Made by a program: the position numbers and the translations under genes. A DNA stretch of 64,000 nucleotides from positions 33,129 to 97,128 of the forward strand of contig JBBQNK010000012.1 of assembly GCA_038329865.1 (NCBI GenBank), given 5' to 3'. Positions 14,851 to 22,713 of the stretch are shown one piece after another (positions within the stretch are counted from its first letter, which is position 1; every line of letters starts with the position of its first letter). The notes under the pieces were generated by a model. The model saw only the letters and a list, made by a program, of their open reading frames with translations, searched no databases and was not told the origin of the DNA. The stretch is from JANMES01 sp038329865. GTDB lineage: Bacteria; Planctomycetota; Phycisphaerae; Tepidisphaerales; Tepidisphaeraceae.

Positions 14851-15906
14851 TTAAATACAACCAATCGGGGCGCGCCTTTGCCTGATCCTCTGCCCCGGGC
14901 GATGCAGTAACAGGCCGAAGAAACTGATGAGGCTGACCGCGGCGGGCTCGGGCACTACGTCGTAACCGATCAGATCAAGCGCGCGGATGTCGTTGGGGCC
15001 GACGTATTCAGCAATGCCGGAGGTGATCGACGGGTCCATCACGCCCAGCAGGTGGCCGGTGAATTGATCGTCCTTCCAGTGGGCGGCCTCGCGGCCGTCG
15101 CCGGTGGAATAGCCGGTGCTCATCGCCAGTTCGGTGCTCAAATCATCGAAAATCGCGCTGCCGCCGGTGTTGAGGTAGCGCGGGTCGTCGGTGAACTGCT
15201 GCGGCGTTGAAGGATTGACGGCCGTCGAGCCGGGTTGGAATCGGAACGCATCGAGCGGGGCGATCGTCAGTTGCCCGCTCGTGCCGGCGGCCTTCCAGGC
15301 GTCGACTGTATCGACCGATGAAATAAACCCGAGCGCATGCCCGATCTCGTGCGCCGCCACCGACTGAAAATCGATCTTCCCGACCGACACGCCGTCGCTG
15401 GCGTCGTAGTCGAAAGCGAAATTGGAATTGAAGGTGATGGTTGCGTCGGTCGCGCCGTACTGCGCGTCCAGGCCCGAATATCCGAGCGCTTTAAAGTTCG
15501 CCTTGGTGGCGATGAACTTGCCGCTGAAGGTAATGCCCACCGGCAGGGTCGCCTTAAAGTTCGCCACAGTCGGCAGGTAAGCGACGATGCTGTCGTTCGG
15601 ATCTTTCGCCGCTGACGCAATGAGTTTGCCGCGAAAGAAATCGTAGTTCGCCTGAAACTCCACCGGCGACGTGTGCCCGATGATGCTCGCATTGCTGAAT
15701 GAACTGCTCAGCCCCGCATCAATGGTGATGGTGATGTTGTTGGTAAACGCGTTCGTCCACTCCGCCGCCGCACGATTGAATGCAGCCAGCGCCGCGGGAT
15801 TCGCCGCCAGGCCCGCGTCGGGGTTGATGACGATCGTCATCGCCGAACGACAAGGCGCACTCCAACCCAGAACAGCGACCGTAAAGGCCGCGCCGAGCTT
15901 ACGCAT
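14851..15906 (-). CDS. Secreted metalloprotease with PEP-CTERM anchor (NF038122-like)
   Basis: A 351-aa protein. Residues 1-22 form a signal peptide. The zinc site HEIGHALGF (HExxHxxG) is near residue 186, and it fits the NF038122 family of PEP-CTERM metalloproteases as I know it. Near the C-terminus VPEPAAVSLISFFGLLLHR is a PEP-CTERM sorting signal: PEP motif, hydrophobic helix, then basic residues. The protein should therefore be exported and processed by an exosortase. A further 14 basic residues follow, a longer tail than usual. The start has a good GGAGG ribosome binding site. Its substrate is unknown. Confidence 0.9.
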   Translation of the reverse strand: MRKLGAAFTVAVLGWSAPCRSAMTIVINPDAGLAANPAALAAFNRAAAEWTNAFTNNITITIDAGLSSSFSNASIIGHTSPVEFQANYDFFRGKLIASAAKDPNDSIVAYLPTVANFKATLPVGITFSGKFIATKANFKALGYSGLDAQYGATDATITFNSNFAFDYDASDGVSVGKIDFQSVAAHEIGHALGFISSVDTVDAWKAAGTSGQLTIAPLDAFRFQPGSTAVNPSTPQQFTDDPRYLNTGGSAIFDDLSTELAMSTGYSTGDGREAAHWKDDQFTGHLLGVMDPSITSGIAEYVGPNDIRALDLIGYDVVPEPAAVSLISFFGLLLHRPGQRIRQRRAPIGCI

Positions 15907-16036
15907 GGGATGCCTCCGCCGAAATTTGTCCCCGCCCGCGGAAAGTATTCGGCGTGTCCAGTGTCGATGTAAACTACATTTCGCGAAGCGTAGACAGGGA
16001 GGCTCGAACCATCATTGATCTGGTGCAAAAGTTTTG

Positions 16037-17785
16037 TTAACGACTAGCTCGCCCGCTGCCGTTGCAGTGAAGGCATTTGGAAGTGCTGATATTCGTGCTC
16101 TTCGGGTGGTACGCCTTTTCCCAGCCGTGGTCGGTTTGATACGTGTCGCTGTAGCCGGCGGTGGTGTTGGTTTCGATCGTCACGCCGCTGCCGCCGCAGT
16201 AGGAGCACGCCTCTGCATTGGCCGAGCCACCGTAGCGTTGGAAGAGCGGCGCGGGCGGCGGCGCATACACCGGCGGCAGCGTGAGTTCGCGAACGGCCCG
16301 CTCCATGTTGATTCGGTCTTCCACCGCCATCTTCGCCTTCTGCTCCTGCTTGGCGAGTTCGGCCGGCAGGGCGGCGTACGCCTCGCGAACCGCCGCGTTG
16401 GATTTGGCCGCAAACTGGCGCGTGGGCACATCGTCGTCGAGCACCATCGCCTTGCCGGCCACCAGGTCGTACACCGTGAGCGACGCCACTTCGCCCGCCA
16501 TCGCCGTGCTGACCACCACGTACCGATGCGACGGCGAGACGGCGGCGATCGTGGTGCCGGCCGCATCGGTGTTCGTCGCATCCGTCGGCTGGTTCAACTG
16601 CATCGATTCAACCTGCTTCAAATCCGGCAGATGAAACGTGAGTACGCGCGGCGGTTCGGCGGTGTTCGTGGCGGATTGCGCGGTGATCGTCAGCAGCCCG
16701 TCGGCAAACGAGGTAACTCGCGGATCGCGCATCCCGGCCGGGCCGACGTCGCCGAGCGCTTTGCCGCTCGTTAGATCGACCACGCGCACGATCGGCGATG
16801 ACCTGTTCGACTGCAACACGCACGCCGCGTACCGCGAGTCGGCCGACAGTGTCGCCTTGCACGCCACGTACGAGTCAGGCCTGTCGTGCCCGTACTGCGA
16901 AAAGTCTGCGAACGCCGCCACCTCCTGTCGCCGGCCGGTGCCTTCTTCGGCCATATCGAACGCGTCCAGCTCCCACTGCAACTGCATGTTCACGCGCGTG
17001 AGGTACACCGCATTGCGGGCCGAGTCGTACCCGGCGATTGTCGCCCGCGGCACGAAGGGGAAATTCCTTTCCCGGTCGCCTAACTCAGAGTAGCTATAGA
17101 CGGGAAATGACTTCGTCTCGTAACGATCGGTATGGCCGACTTCGATTTTGTACGAAAGCGGCCCCTCGAGTCCGTAGCGGTCCTCCGCTGAAATGATCGC
17201 GTAGCGATTTCCGTTCACCGCGACAAACCCTTCGGGCATCTTGAAGTTGGTGGGATATTCAACGAGCCCGCCCGTGCGCGCGTCGAACCGGTAGTTGTTA
17301 GAGCGATCATGCTGCCGGACGGTGGCGACCTGCCCGTCATCGGAAAAAAACGCGGCCCGCTCGAAGGGAGAAACGCTCACTCCGCGCTCAAACCCCGACG
17401 TGTACCCGCCAATGCCGACGTAAATCGGCTTGGCCCAGGGGAAGGGCTTGAGATCGACGCGCGCCGCCTGCAGCAGCGAGCCGTCCGCCAGCGACCACCA
17501 TTTCACTTCGCCGTCGGTGACGGTGAGCATCCGCTTTTCATCAGGCGTGATGAGCATCATGGCGCGGCTCTCCACCGCCACAATGCCGGTAGGCGAGTGG
17601 GTGATCGTCACCTGCTCGGCCGACACGTGCGCAAGGGCGGCGGCGTTTTTTGCGGCTTCGTCCGGCGAGAGAGCGGCGGGCGCAAGGAGCGATCGGGCAG
17701 GACCGGCGGCGGGCGGACTCGATCCGGCGCAGCCGATGAGCAGCGCGACGAACGTGACGCCGGCCGATCGATGGAATGGTCGCAT
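16037..17785 (-). CDS. Large lipoprotein with propeller-like repeats and a DnaJ-type zinc finger
   Basis: A 582-aa protein starting MRPFHRSAG, followed by a hydrophobic run and the lipobox LIGC-AGSS, so it is probably lipid-anchored. The ATG at 17783-17785 is chosen because the upstream start would place 17 charged residues before the signal peptide. Residues 60-430 have recurring strand patterns (DGEVKWWSLADGSLL, VRVVDLTSGKALGDVG) like a WD40/quinoprotein propeller. The C-terminus carries two CxxCxGxG units, CSYCGGSG and CLHCNGSG, the zinc-binding motif of DnaJ, separated by about 35 residues. That combination in a secreted lipoprotein is unusual. Function unknown; protein-protein interaction is likely. 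Confidence 0.85.
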   Translation of the reverse strand: MRPFHRSAGVTFVALLIGCAGSSPPAAGPARSLLAPAALSPDEAAKNAAALAHVSAEQVTITHSPTGIVAVESRAMMLITPDEKRMLTVTDGEVKWWSLADGSLLQAARVDLKPFPWAKPIYVGIGGYTSGFERGVSVSPFERAAFFSDDGQVATVRQHDRSNNYRFDARTGGLVEYPTNFKMPEGFVAVNGNRYAIISAEDRYGLEGPLSYKIEVGHTDRYETKSFPVYSYSELGDRERNFPFVPRATIAGYDSARNAVYLTRVNMQLQWELDAFDMAEEGTGRRQEVAAFADFSQYGHDRPDSYVACKATLSADSRYAACVLQSNRSSPIVRVVDLTSGKALGDVGPAGMRDPRVTSFADGLLTITAQSATNTAEPPRVLTFHLPDLKQVESMQLNQPTDATNTDAAGTTIAAVSPSHRYVVVSTAMAGEVASLTVYDLVAGKAMVLDDDVPTRQFAAKSNAAVREAYAALPAELAKQEQKAKMAVEDRINMERAVRELTLPPVYAPPPAPLFQRYGGSANAEACSYCGGSGVTIETNTTAGYSDTYQTDHGWEKAYHPKSTNISTSKCLHCNGSGRASR

Positions 17786-17890
17786 GCGCGGCCCTTTCAG
17801 TGATTGAGACGTAAATCGCGACCGATGCCGCGTCACTCTTTATCGGTTAGATGAGTGGTTTACTTCGCTTTGCGATTCATTTGCCGCGAG

Positions 17891-18575
17891 CTAAACGCCC
17901 AGCCGCTTCTTCCACGCGGCGAGTTGCTCTTCAAACGGTTTTCCACCCGCAGCGCCGGCGCTCTGGTAGCGCTTGACGACGTTCGCAGCGCCGAGGCAGG
18001 CGTAAACCTCATCGGTGACCGCAATTGGAGGGCGGGTGTCCCCACCCGCCGCGGCGGTCGAGGACGACCGCCCTCCAGCGACGGCGATGGAGTGCGCGAT
18101 CACCTCGTTGAACGTCGCCACACTCAGTTGAGCAAGCGCGTGCTTCTCTTCCTTCTCACAGCGCGCTACGAGGGTGCCCACGATGTGGTGGGCCGTGCGG
18201 AACGGCACGCCGACGGTGACGAGGTACTCGGCCAGGCTGGTGGCGTCGAGGAACCCGCGGTCGAGCGTCGGCTCGATCCGCTCCTTGTCGTACGAAGCAG
18301 AGTTCACAATCGCCGCCGCCATCGTCAGGCATTGGCTGACCGTGTCGTACGCGCGGAAGACGAGGCGCTTGTCTTCCTGCAGGTCGCGGCAGCAAGCCGA
18401 TGGGCAGGCCCTTGAGGATCGTCATCATCGATAAAGGAGAGCCGTAGGCGTTGCCGCACCGGCCGCTGATCAGCTCGAGCATGTCCGCCGAATTGAGGCA
18501 AGGCGTCGCTTCTGTCTGCGGCAACCGACGTCGAACCGCGGCATCATCGAACTGCTGGTGTTGTACCGGTCGGCC
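17891..18575 (-). pseudogene. Truncated, frameshifted copy of the argH 3' half
   Basis: This stretch matches the 3' part of the intact argH at 19681-20271 along its length, with scattered substitutions (very roughly 80% by eye). It begins abruptly in the codons for ADRYNTSSSMMP, has small insertions after SMMP and in the SPLSMM region, and has a frameshift at about 18390 (CTGCAGGTCGCGGCAGCAAG against CTGCAGGTCGCGGTTGTAG in the intact gene). The last 143 codons, from MAAAIVNSASYDKERIEP to the stop, are still open. A palindromic repeat interrupts that part. It cannot make a functional lyase, since the catalytic N-terminal two thirds are missing. Confidence 0.9.
18022..18079. repeat. Palindromic repeat, family N, inside the argH remnant
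   Basis: TTGGAGGGCGGGTGTCCCCA faces GACGACCGCCCTCCA. It is absent from the intact argH, so it was inserted after the two copies diverged, or one copy lost it. It stays in frame. Confidence 0.85.
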
Positions 18576-18589
18576 ATGAGAGATATAAT
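18561..18589 (+). promoter_or_regulatory. Sigma70-type promoter of the cassette, partly built from argH sequence
   Basis: TTGTAC at 18561-18566 and TATAAT at 18584-18589 are separated by 17 bp. The -35 box lies in the argH remnant and the -10 box in the new sequence. The -10 box ends 7 bp before the ATG at 18597, which predicts a leaderless mRNA. Confidence 0.65.
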
Positions 18590-18596
18590 TAACGCC

Positions 18597-19010
18597 ATGC
18601 GTCACATAGTCCTAATCGGCTGCGTGAAGACAAAGGCGGCACATCGCTGCCGAGGTGAAGTGCTATACCAGAGTGACCTATTCAGAAAGAGTCTAAGGTT
18701 TGCCCGTTCACTAAACCCGGATTCAATCTTCGTTCTTTCCGCAAAGTACGGTCTTGTGCCCATCGATCGAACCATCGATCCGTATGAAGAAACCTTGAAC
18801 CGTAAGCCGGTGCAGCAAGTGCGCGAGTGGGCTGCACAAGTCATTTCAGAATTGGAAGCATTGAGCGACCTGCGGCGAGATCGATTTACCTTCTTGGCAG
18901 CGGAGCGATATAGACGCTTTTTGACTCCACACCTGTCACACTACGAAGTGCCGATGCAGGGGCTTGGAATCGGCAAGCAGCTCCAGTTCCTGAAAGAGCG
19001 TTTCAAATGA
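18597..19010 (+). CDS. DUF6884-like protein
   Basis: A 137-aa protein starting MRHIVLIGCVKTKAAH. The motif order (a VLIGCVKTK strand, LYQSDLFRKS, then IFVLSAKYGLVPIDRTIDPYE and a C-terminal PMQGLGIGKQLQFL) matches what I know of DUF6884, a small alpha/beta family of unknown biochemical role often found with mobile or modification genes. Earlier in-frame ATG codons exist, but the promoter ends just before this one. It overlaps the next gene by four bases (ATGA), so the pair is translationally coupled. Composition is clearly less GC-rich than the flanking argH. Confidence 0.8.
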   Translation: MRHIVLIGCVKTKAAHRCRGEVLYQSDLFRKSLRFARSLNPDSIFVLSAKYGLVPIDRTIDPYEETLNRKPVQQVREWAAQVISELEALSDLRRDRFTFLAAERYRRFLTPHLSHYEVPMQGLGIGKQLQFLKERFK

Positions 19011-19639
19011 GTGAAGAATGCCGTCGGCTTCATCATCTCTTGTGTGGTCTGCCTCGATTGACGTTTCCTTTCGACTCATGCACCATTCCTCGAAACGGCA
19101 TTTACGTCTTATTCGAAATTGGCGAAACTGCGCATGACGTGGATCGGATCGTACGCGTGGGCACACACACGGGGGCCAACCAACTTCCCTCGCGTATCAA
19201 GCAGCATTTTATTTTAGAGAATAAAGATCGTAGCATCTTTCGAAAGAACGTCGGTAGAGCTTTGTTATCGAGAGGATGCGATCCGTTTTTGACCGACTGG
19301 GAACAGGATCGAACCACTCGCGCTGCAAGAAAATCGTGCAAGATCGATTTGAGCAAACTTCGGAATGTCGAACAGCTCGTCACAAACTACATGCGGCAAC
19401 AATTTTCGCTGGCAGTGTTCTGCGTTGCTGACAAGCCGGAGCGGCTGCGCATTGAATCGAGGATGATCTCTACTATATCGGGCTGTGAGGAATGCTTGCC
19501 ATCATCCGGTTGGCTCGGGCACTGTTCCCCGAAACACAAGATCAGAGAAAGCGGCTTGTGGCTCGTAAACGAACTGTACAAGACGCCGTTCGATGTCAAC
19601 GGGATCGACGAATTTTGCCTTGCGTTAAAACAGCTTTAG
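19007..19639 (+). CDS. GIY-YIG-like nuclease domain protein
   Basis: A 210-aa protein. The segment NGIYVLFEIGE followed by RIVRVGTHTGANQLPSRIKQHF has the order of a GIY-YIG core: a GIY-like strand, then a second strand in place of YIG, then a helix containing Arg and His. A further IFRKNVGRALL helix follows. This is a fold-level resemblance only; the catalytic Glu of the family may be E168 or lost. It is coupled to the DUF6884-like gene. The two form a self-contained cassette placed between two argH copies. A defence or DNA/RNA-processing role is inference. Confidence 0.72.
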   Translation: MSEECRRLHHLLCGLPRLTFPFDSCTIPRNGIYVLFEIGETAHDVDRIVRVGTHTGANQLPSRIKQHFILENKDRSIFRKNVGRALLSRGCDPFLTDWEQDRTTRAARKSCKIDLSKLRNVEQLVTNYMRQQFSLAVFCVADKPERLRIESRMISTISGCEECLPSSGWLGHCSPKHKIRESGLWLVNELYKTPFDVNGIDEFCLALKQL

Positions 19640-19680
19640 CTCACGCGCGTTCGTCCTTCAGTCCTATGGCGTAAGCGATG

Positions 19681-21147
19681 TCAAGTGCCCAGGCGCTCTT
19701 TCCAAGCCTTTAATTGCTCCTCGAACGGCTTCCCGCCCGCCGCACCGGCGCTTTGGTATCGCTTGACGACGTTGTGGGCGCCGAGGCAGGTGTAAACGTC
19801 ATCGGTGACGCGGATGTCGCTCTTCGTGGTCGCGATCACTTCGTTGAATGCATCGACGCTTAACTGCGCCAGCGAATGCTTTCCTTCCTTCTCGCAGCGA
19901 GCCACGAGCGTGCCGACGATGTGGTGGGCGGTTCGAAACGGGATTCCCTGCGTGACGAGATATTCCGCGAGGCTCGTGGCGTCCAAGAAACCGCGGTCCA
20001 GCGTCGGCTCGATGCGGGCCTTGTCGTAGCTCGCACTGTTCACGATTGCCGCGGCCATGGTCAGGCAACTGCTGACCGTGTCGTAGGCGCGGAAGACGAT
20101 GCGTTTGTCTTCCTGCAGGTCGCGGTTGTAGCCGATGGGCAGGCCCTTGAGGATCGTCATCAGCGCGAACAGGTCGCCGTAGACGTTGCCGCAGCGGCCG
20201 CGGATCAGCTCCAGCATGTCCGGATTCCGCTTCTGCGGCATCATCGAACTGCTGGTGGTGTACCGGTCGGCGATCTTGATGAAGCCGAACTCGGTCGTCA
20301 TGTAAATGATCCACTGCTCGGCCCAGCGGGAAAGGTGCTGGGCGATCATGGCGCAGGCGTAGACTAGATCACAAGCTTGATCGCGTGATGCGGTTCGCTC
20401 GATACTGTTTGTTGGGCCGAAGCTGAAGCTCATGTGACGTTTACCCTCTTCGGACGTGTGCTCCACCAGATTCGATGAAGTGATTTTCGGATCAATTGGC
20501 AGCGATGATCCGGCGATTGCCCCGCTGCCAAGCGGTAGGTCTAGCAATGGGGATGAAGATGTCAAAGCAGCTAATCGGCCCCAGTCGCCCCAAAACATTT
20601 CAGCCCAAGCAAGAGCTTCCGCGCCAGCCGAAATGGGTTGTGCTCTTTGCAGGTGAGTGAAGGAAGGCATCACGATATCTGCAGAGCTTTCGGCGAGCGT
20701 CACGAATGCTTGTTGAATGTCGTCGAGCTTGCCGAGCAGTTCTTGGATCGCGTTTTTGATCCAAAGCGACAGATCGACCGCCACCTGATCATTCCGGCTC
20801 CGCCCCGTGTGCAGCTTCCGCCCCGGCTCGCCGATGCGTTCCGTCAGGGCGCTTTCCACGCACATGTGGATGTCTTCCAGCTCCGGCTTGAACCCCGTCC
20901 ACTTCGGCCCGTCGCGGTCGATCTCGGCTTCGATCTGTTTCAGCCCCGCCATGATCGCGGCCAGGTCGGCTTCGGAGATCAAGCGAACCTTCGCCAGCAT
21001 CGTCGCGTGCGCGATGCTGCCGGCGACGTCGACCTTGTACAGCCGCCAGTCGTAGCTCATCGATTCGACGAACGTCTGCGCGATGGCGTCGGTCGCCTCG
21101 CCGATGCGTGCCTGCCAGGTTTTTTCCGCTTGCTTCGGGTCTGCCAT
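19681..21147 (-). CDS. argH: Argininosuccinate lyase
   Basis: A 488-aa protein of normal ArgH length, catalysing the last step of arginine synthesis (argininosuccinate to arginine plus fumarate). Family landmarks: DIHMCVESALTERIG and the TGRSRNDQVA motif near residues 95-120, TSSSMMPQKRNPD (the flexible catalytic-serine loop, SSxMPxKxNx) near residue 280, and a helical C-terminus. A middle part at about 20360-20700, corresponding roughly to residues 150-260, looks less GC-rich than the rest and has different codon choices, suggesting mosaic origin. Within it, FGPTNSIERTASRDQACDLV is still open. The cassette lies immediately downstream. No neighbouring arginine genes are present. Confidence 0.93.
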   Translation of the reverse strand: MADPKQAEKTWQARIGEATDAIAQTFVESMSYDWRLYKVDVAGSIAHATMLAKVRLISEADLAAIMAGLKQIEAEIDRDGPKWTGFKPELEDIHMCVESALTERIGEPGRKLHTGRSRNDQVAVDLSLWIKNAIQELLGKLDDIQQAFVTLAESSADIVMPSFTHLQRAQPISAGAEALAWAEMFWGDWGRLAALTSSSPLLDLPLGSGAIAGSSLPIDPKITSSNLVEHTSEEGKRHMSFSFGPTNSIERTASRDQACDLVYACAMIAQHLSRWAEQWIIYMTTEFGFIKIADRYTTSSSMMPQKRNPDMLELIRGRCGNVYGDLFALMTILKGLPIGYNRDLQEDKRIVFRAYDTVSSCLTMAAAIVNSASYDKARIEPTLDRGFLDATSLAEYLVTQGIPFRTAHHIVGTLVARCEKEGKHSLAQLSVDAFNEVIATTKSDIRVTDDVYTCLGAHNVVKRYQSAGAAGGKPFEEQLKAWKERLGT

Positions 21148-21177
21148 AAGACGCCCATTGTAGCGAATAGGCAGAAA

Positions 21178-21335
21178 AATTTACCACAGAGAACACAGAG
21201 AGCACGGAGGAGGAAGAGCGGAAGACGAAATACACTCTGAGGATCAAAAATCCCGCTCTTTACTCCATCCACGTTCGGCAGCAGCTATCTCATTCATTTC
21301 CTCTCCGTGTTCTCTGTGTCCTCTGTGGTAAATGC
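21178..21335. repeat. Long palindromic repeat, family J
   Basis: ACCACAGAGAACACAGAG near the left end faces CTCTGTGTCCTCTGTGGT at the right end, with a spacer of about 110 bp. The type is widespread in environmental bacteria. A related copy at 39910-40065 runs into a gene. Confidence 0.85.
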
Positions 21336-21339
21336 GTTT

Positions 21340-21594
21340 TCATCCGAGCCGCTTTAAAAACTCGCCGACGAAGTTGCGGACGAGGTGCTGGCCCTGGTCG
21401 AGTAGCGTGCCGAGGGTTTTGGCGCTCGCGAGCGCGGATTGGAACTGCGGGTCATCGCGAATCGAGTCGGCCACCACGACGACCCACGCGGTTTCCTCGA
21501 TCGCGGCGGAGAGGTGCGGATGGCGGGCGGCGAAGGCGGGCCATTCTTCGCGGAGGGCGGCGGCGACGTGGGATTTGAGGTCGTCGGGATTCAT
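21340..21594 (-). CDS. Small protein of the phage-like module, unknown function
   Basis: An 84-aa soluble, mostly helical protein (MNPDDLKSHVAAALREEWPA...FVGEFLKRLG) with an AAGGAG ribosome binding site ahead of the ATG at 21592-21594. It is the last gene on the minus strand of the phage-derived module and is separated from the lipoprotein gene by a family D repeat. I do not recognise it. Confidence 0.7.
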   Translation of the reverse strand: MNPDDLKSHVAAALREEWPAFAARHPHLSAAIEETAWVVVVADSIRDDPQFQSALASAKTLGTLLDQGQHLVRNFVGEFLKRLG

Positions 21595-21626
21595 GGCGGG
21601 CTCCTTTTTGATTTGGTGTTTTGAAT

Positions 21627-21841
21627 TTCGGTAGGACAGACATTCCTGACTGCCTTCGTGTCTTTTGTGGCACAGACATTCTTGACTGTGACGGGCGGAT
21701 GTACCCATCCGGCCGTGCTGTTTTGAACATCCATTACGCATCCGCGTACGAGCCGCGGAGTACCGAGTCTCGTCACAGACAAGAATGTCTGTGCCACCAA
21801 AAGCCGAAAAACGACAGACAGAAATGTCTGTCCTACCGCAG
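21627..21841. repeat. Large composite palindrome, family D
   Basis: Same design as 12035-12272: GGTAGGACAGACATTCCTGA and TGGCACAGACATTCTTGACT at the left, the facing copies at the right, and a GATGTACCCATCC core. It lies directly upstream of a minus-strand gene. Confidence 0.9.
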
Positions 21842-21846
21842 AGTGG

Positions 21847-22323
21847 TCACTTGGAATCATTTGAACCGAACCACGACAGCGGCAGGGTCACCAGCCAGCG
21901 GACGCGCTGCATGGCCTGGTCGATCGCGTCGAGGTTTTGCTGCGCCCCGACGGCCGACTGCTTCGCGGCGGCTTGCTGCTGCGCCATCGCGTCAACGGCG
22001 GCAGCGTAGGCTTTGCGCGACTCGATCACCCAGTCGGCCGAGAGGGATTTCTGCTCGCGCACGTCGGCATCGAATGCGTCGTCGATCCGCTGCCGCTGCA
22101 GATCGTGCAGTTGATCGACCACGGCGGCGTACGAGGCCTGCGTCTGCCTGGCCATCACAATCCCGCGGCGGGATTGGTCGAGCAGGTCGGTCTGCGCTTG
22201 GGCGTAAGGGGCACACGCGGAAAGGATGAAGGATGAAGGCAGAAGGATGAAAAAAGCCGATAGCCGAATTTCGTATTTCTCCCTTCTGCATTTTGCATTC
22301 TGCATTCTGCATTTCCGATTCAT
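21847..22323 (-). CDS. Small lipoprotein of the phage-like module, signal peptide encoded by a repeat
   Basis: A 158-aa protein. The start ATG overlaps the stop of the holin-like gene (ATGA at 22320-22323). The signal peptide (LSAFFILLPSSFILSAC) and the basic residues before it are encoded by family L repeat sequence; the lipobox SAC-APYAQA follows at residues 36-37. The mature part is mostly helical with Ala/Gln-rich heptads, ending in WLVTLPLSWFGSNDSK. Position after a holin-like gene suggests an Rz1/spanin-like lysis role, but it lacks a Pro-rich tail, so this is weak inference. Confidence 0.75.
   Translation of the reverse strand: MNRKCRMQNAKCRREKYEIRLSAFFILLPSSFILSACAPYAQAQTDLLDQSRRGIVMARQTQASYAAVVDQLHDLQRQRIDDAFDADVREQKSLSADWVIESRKAYAAAVDAMAQQQAAAKQSAVGAQQNLDAIDQAMQRVRWLVTLPLSWFGSNDSK
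22215..22322. repeat. Repeat family L (tandem TGCATTC units), inside a coding region
   Basis: GGATGAAGGATGAAGGCAGA faces CCCTTCTGCATTTTGCATTC and the tandem copies after it. The copy encodes the first ~35 residues of the lipoprotein. A short related piece lies at 25892-25910. Confidence 0.85.
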
Positions 22324-22577
22324 TTCACACCTCCGATCGTGCGGATGAGCTGGTCCTGCGTGGCCGTCAGGCGGCTCATTGCGTCGCTGTTGGTGCGAAC
22401 AACTTCGATCAACTGATCGAGTAAGACGTGGTCGGACATGATGCGTGCGTGGGCTTCGTCGAGCTGCTGCTCGCGCGTCTGGCTCATGCGGCGTTCCCAG
22501 AACCACATCAGCCCCATCAGGCCCGCGACGCCGAGATTGGCGAGCTGGCTGAACGCGGGGAATTGCGTGAGGTCCAT
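22320..22577 (-). CDS. Small membrane protein, holin-like
   Basis: An 85-aa protein with one hydrophobic segment (LANLGVAGLMGLMWFWERRM, residues 12-31) followed by a charged coiled-coil-like tail (residues 35-80). The size, single membrane helix and polar tail resemble small phage holins or haemolysin XhlA-like proteins. A strong AAGGAG site precedes the start. It overlaps the lipoprotein gene by four bases, giving a two-gene unit as in phage lysis cassettes. Family assignment is by architecture only. Confidence 0.7.
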   Translation of the reverse strand: MDLTQFPAFSQLANLGVAGLMGLMWFWERRMSQTREQQLDEAHARIMSDHVLLDQLIEVVRTNSDAMSRLTATQDQLIRTIGGVK

Positions 22578-22618
22578 GATGAAATCTCCTTGTGTGAAAA
22601 GTCGATTGGCGTTCGCGT

Positions 22619-22688
22619 TTAGCCGGCCCGGCCACGGGCCGTTTGCGTTCGGTTGATCGACGGCCCGTGGGCGGGCCGGCTAAACGCG
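22619..22688. repeat. Palindromic repeat, family K
   Basis: TAGCCGGCCCGGCCACGGGC faces GCCCGTGGGCGGGCCGGCTA in the gap before the beta-helix gene. GC-rich, with near-perfect arms of about 20 bp. Confidence 0.85.
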
Positions 22689-22713
22689 AGTAGTGCTCCA
22701 AAGTGGGCGCCGG

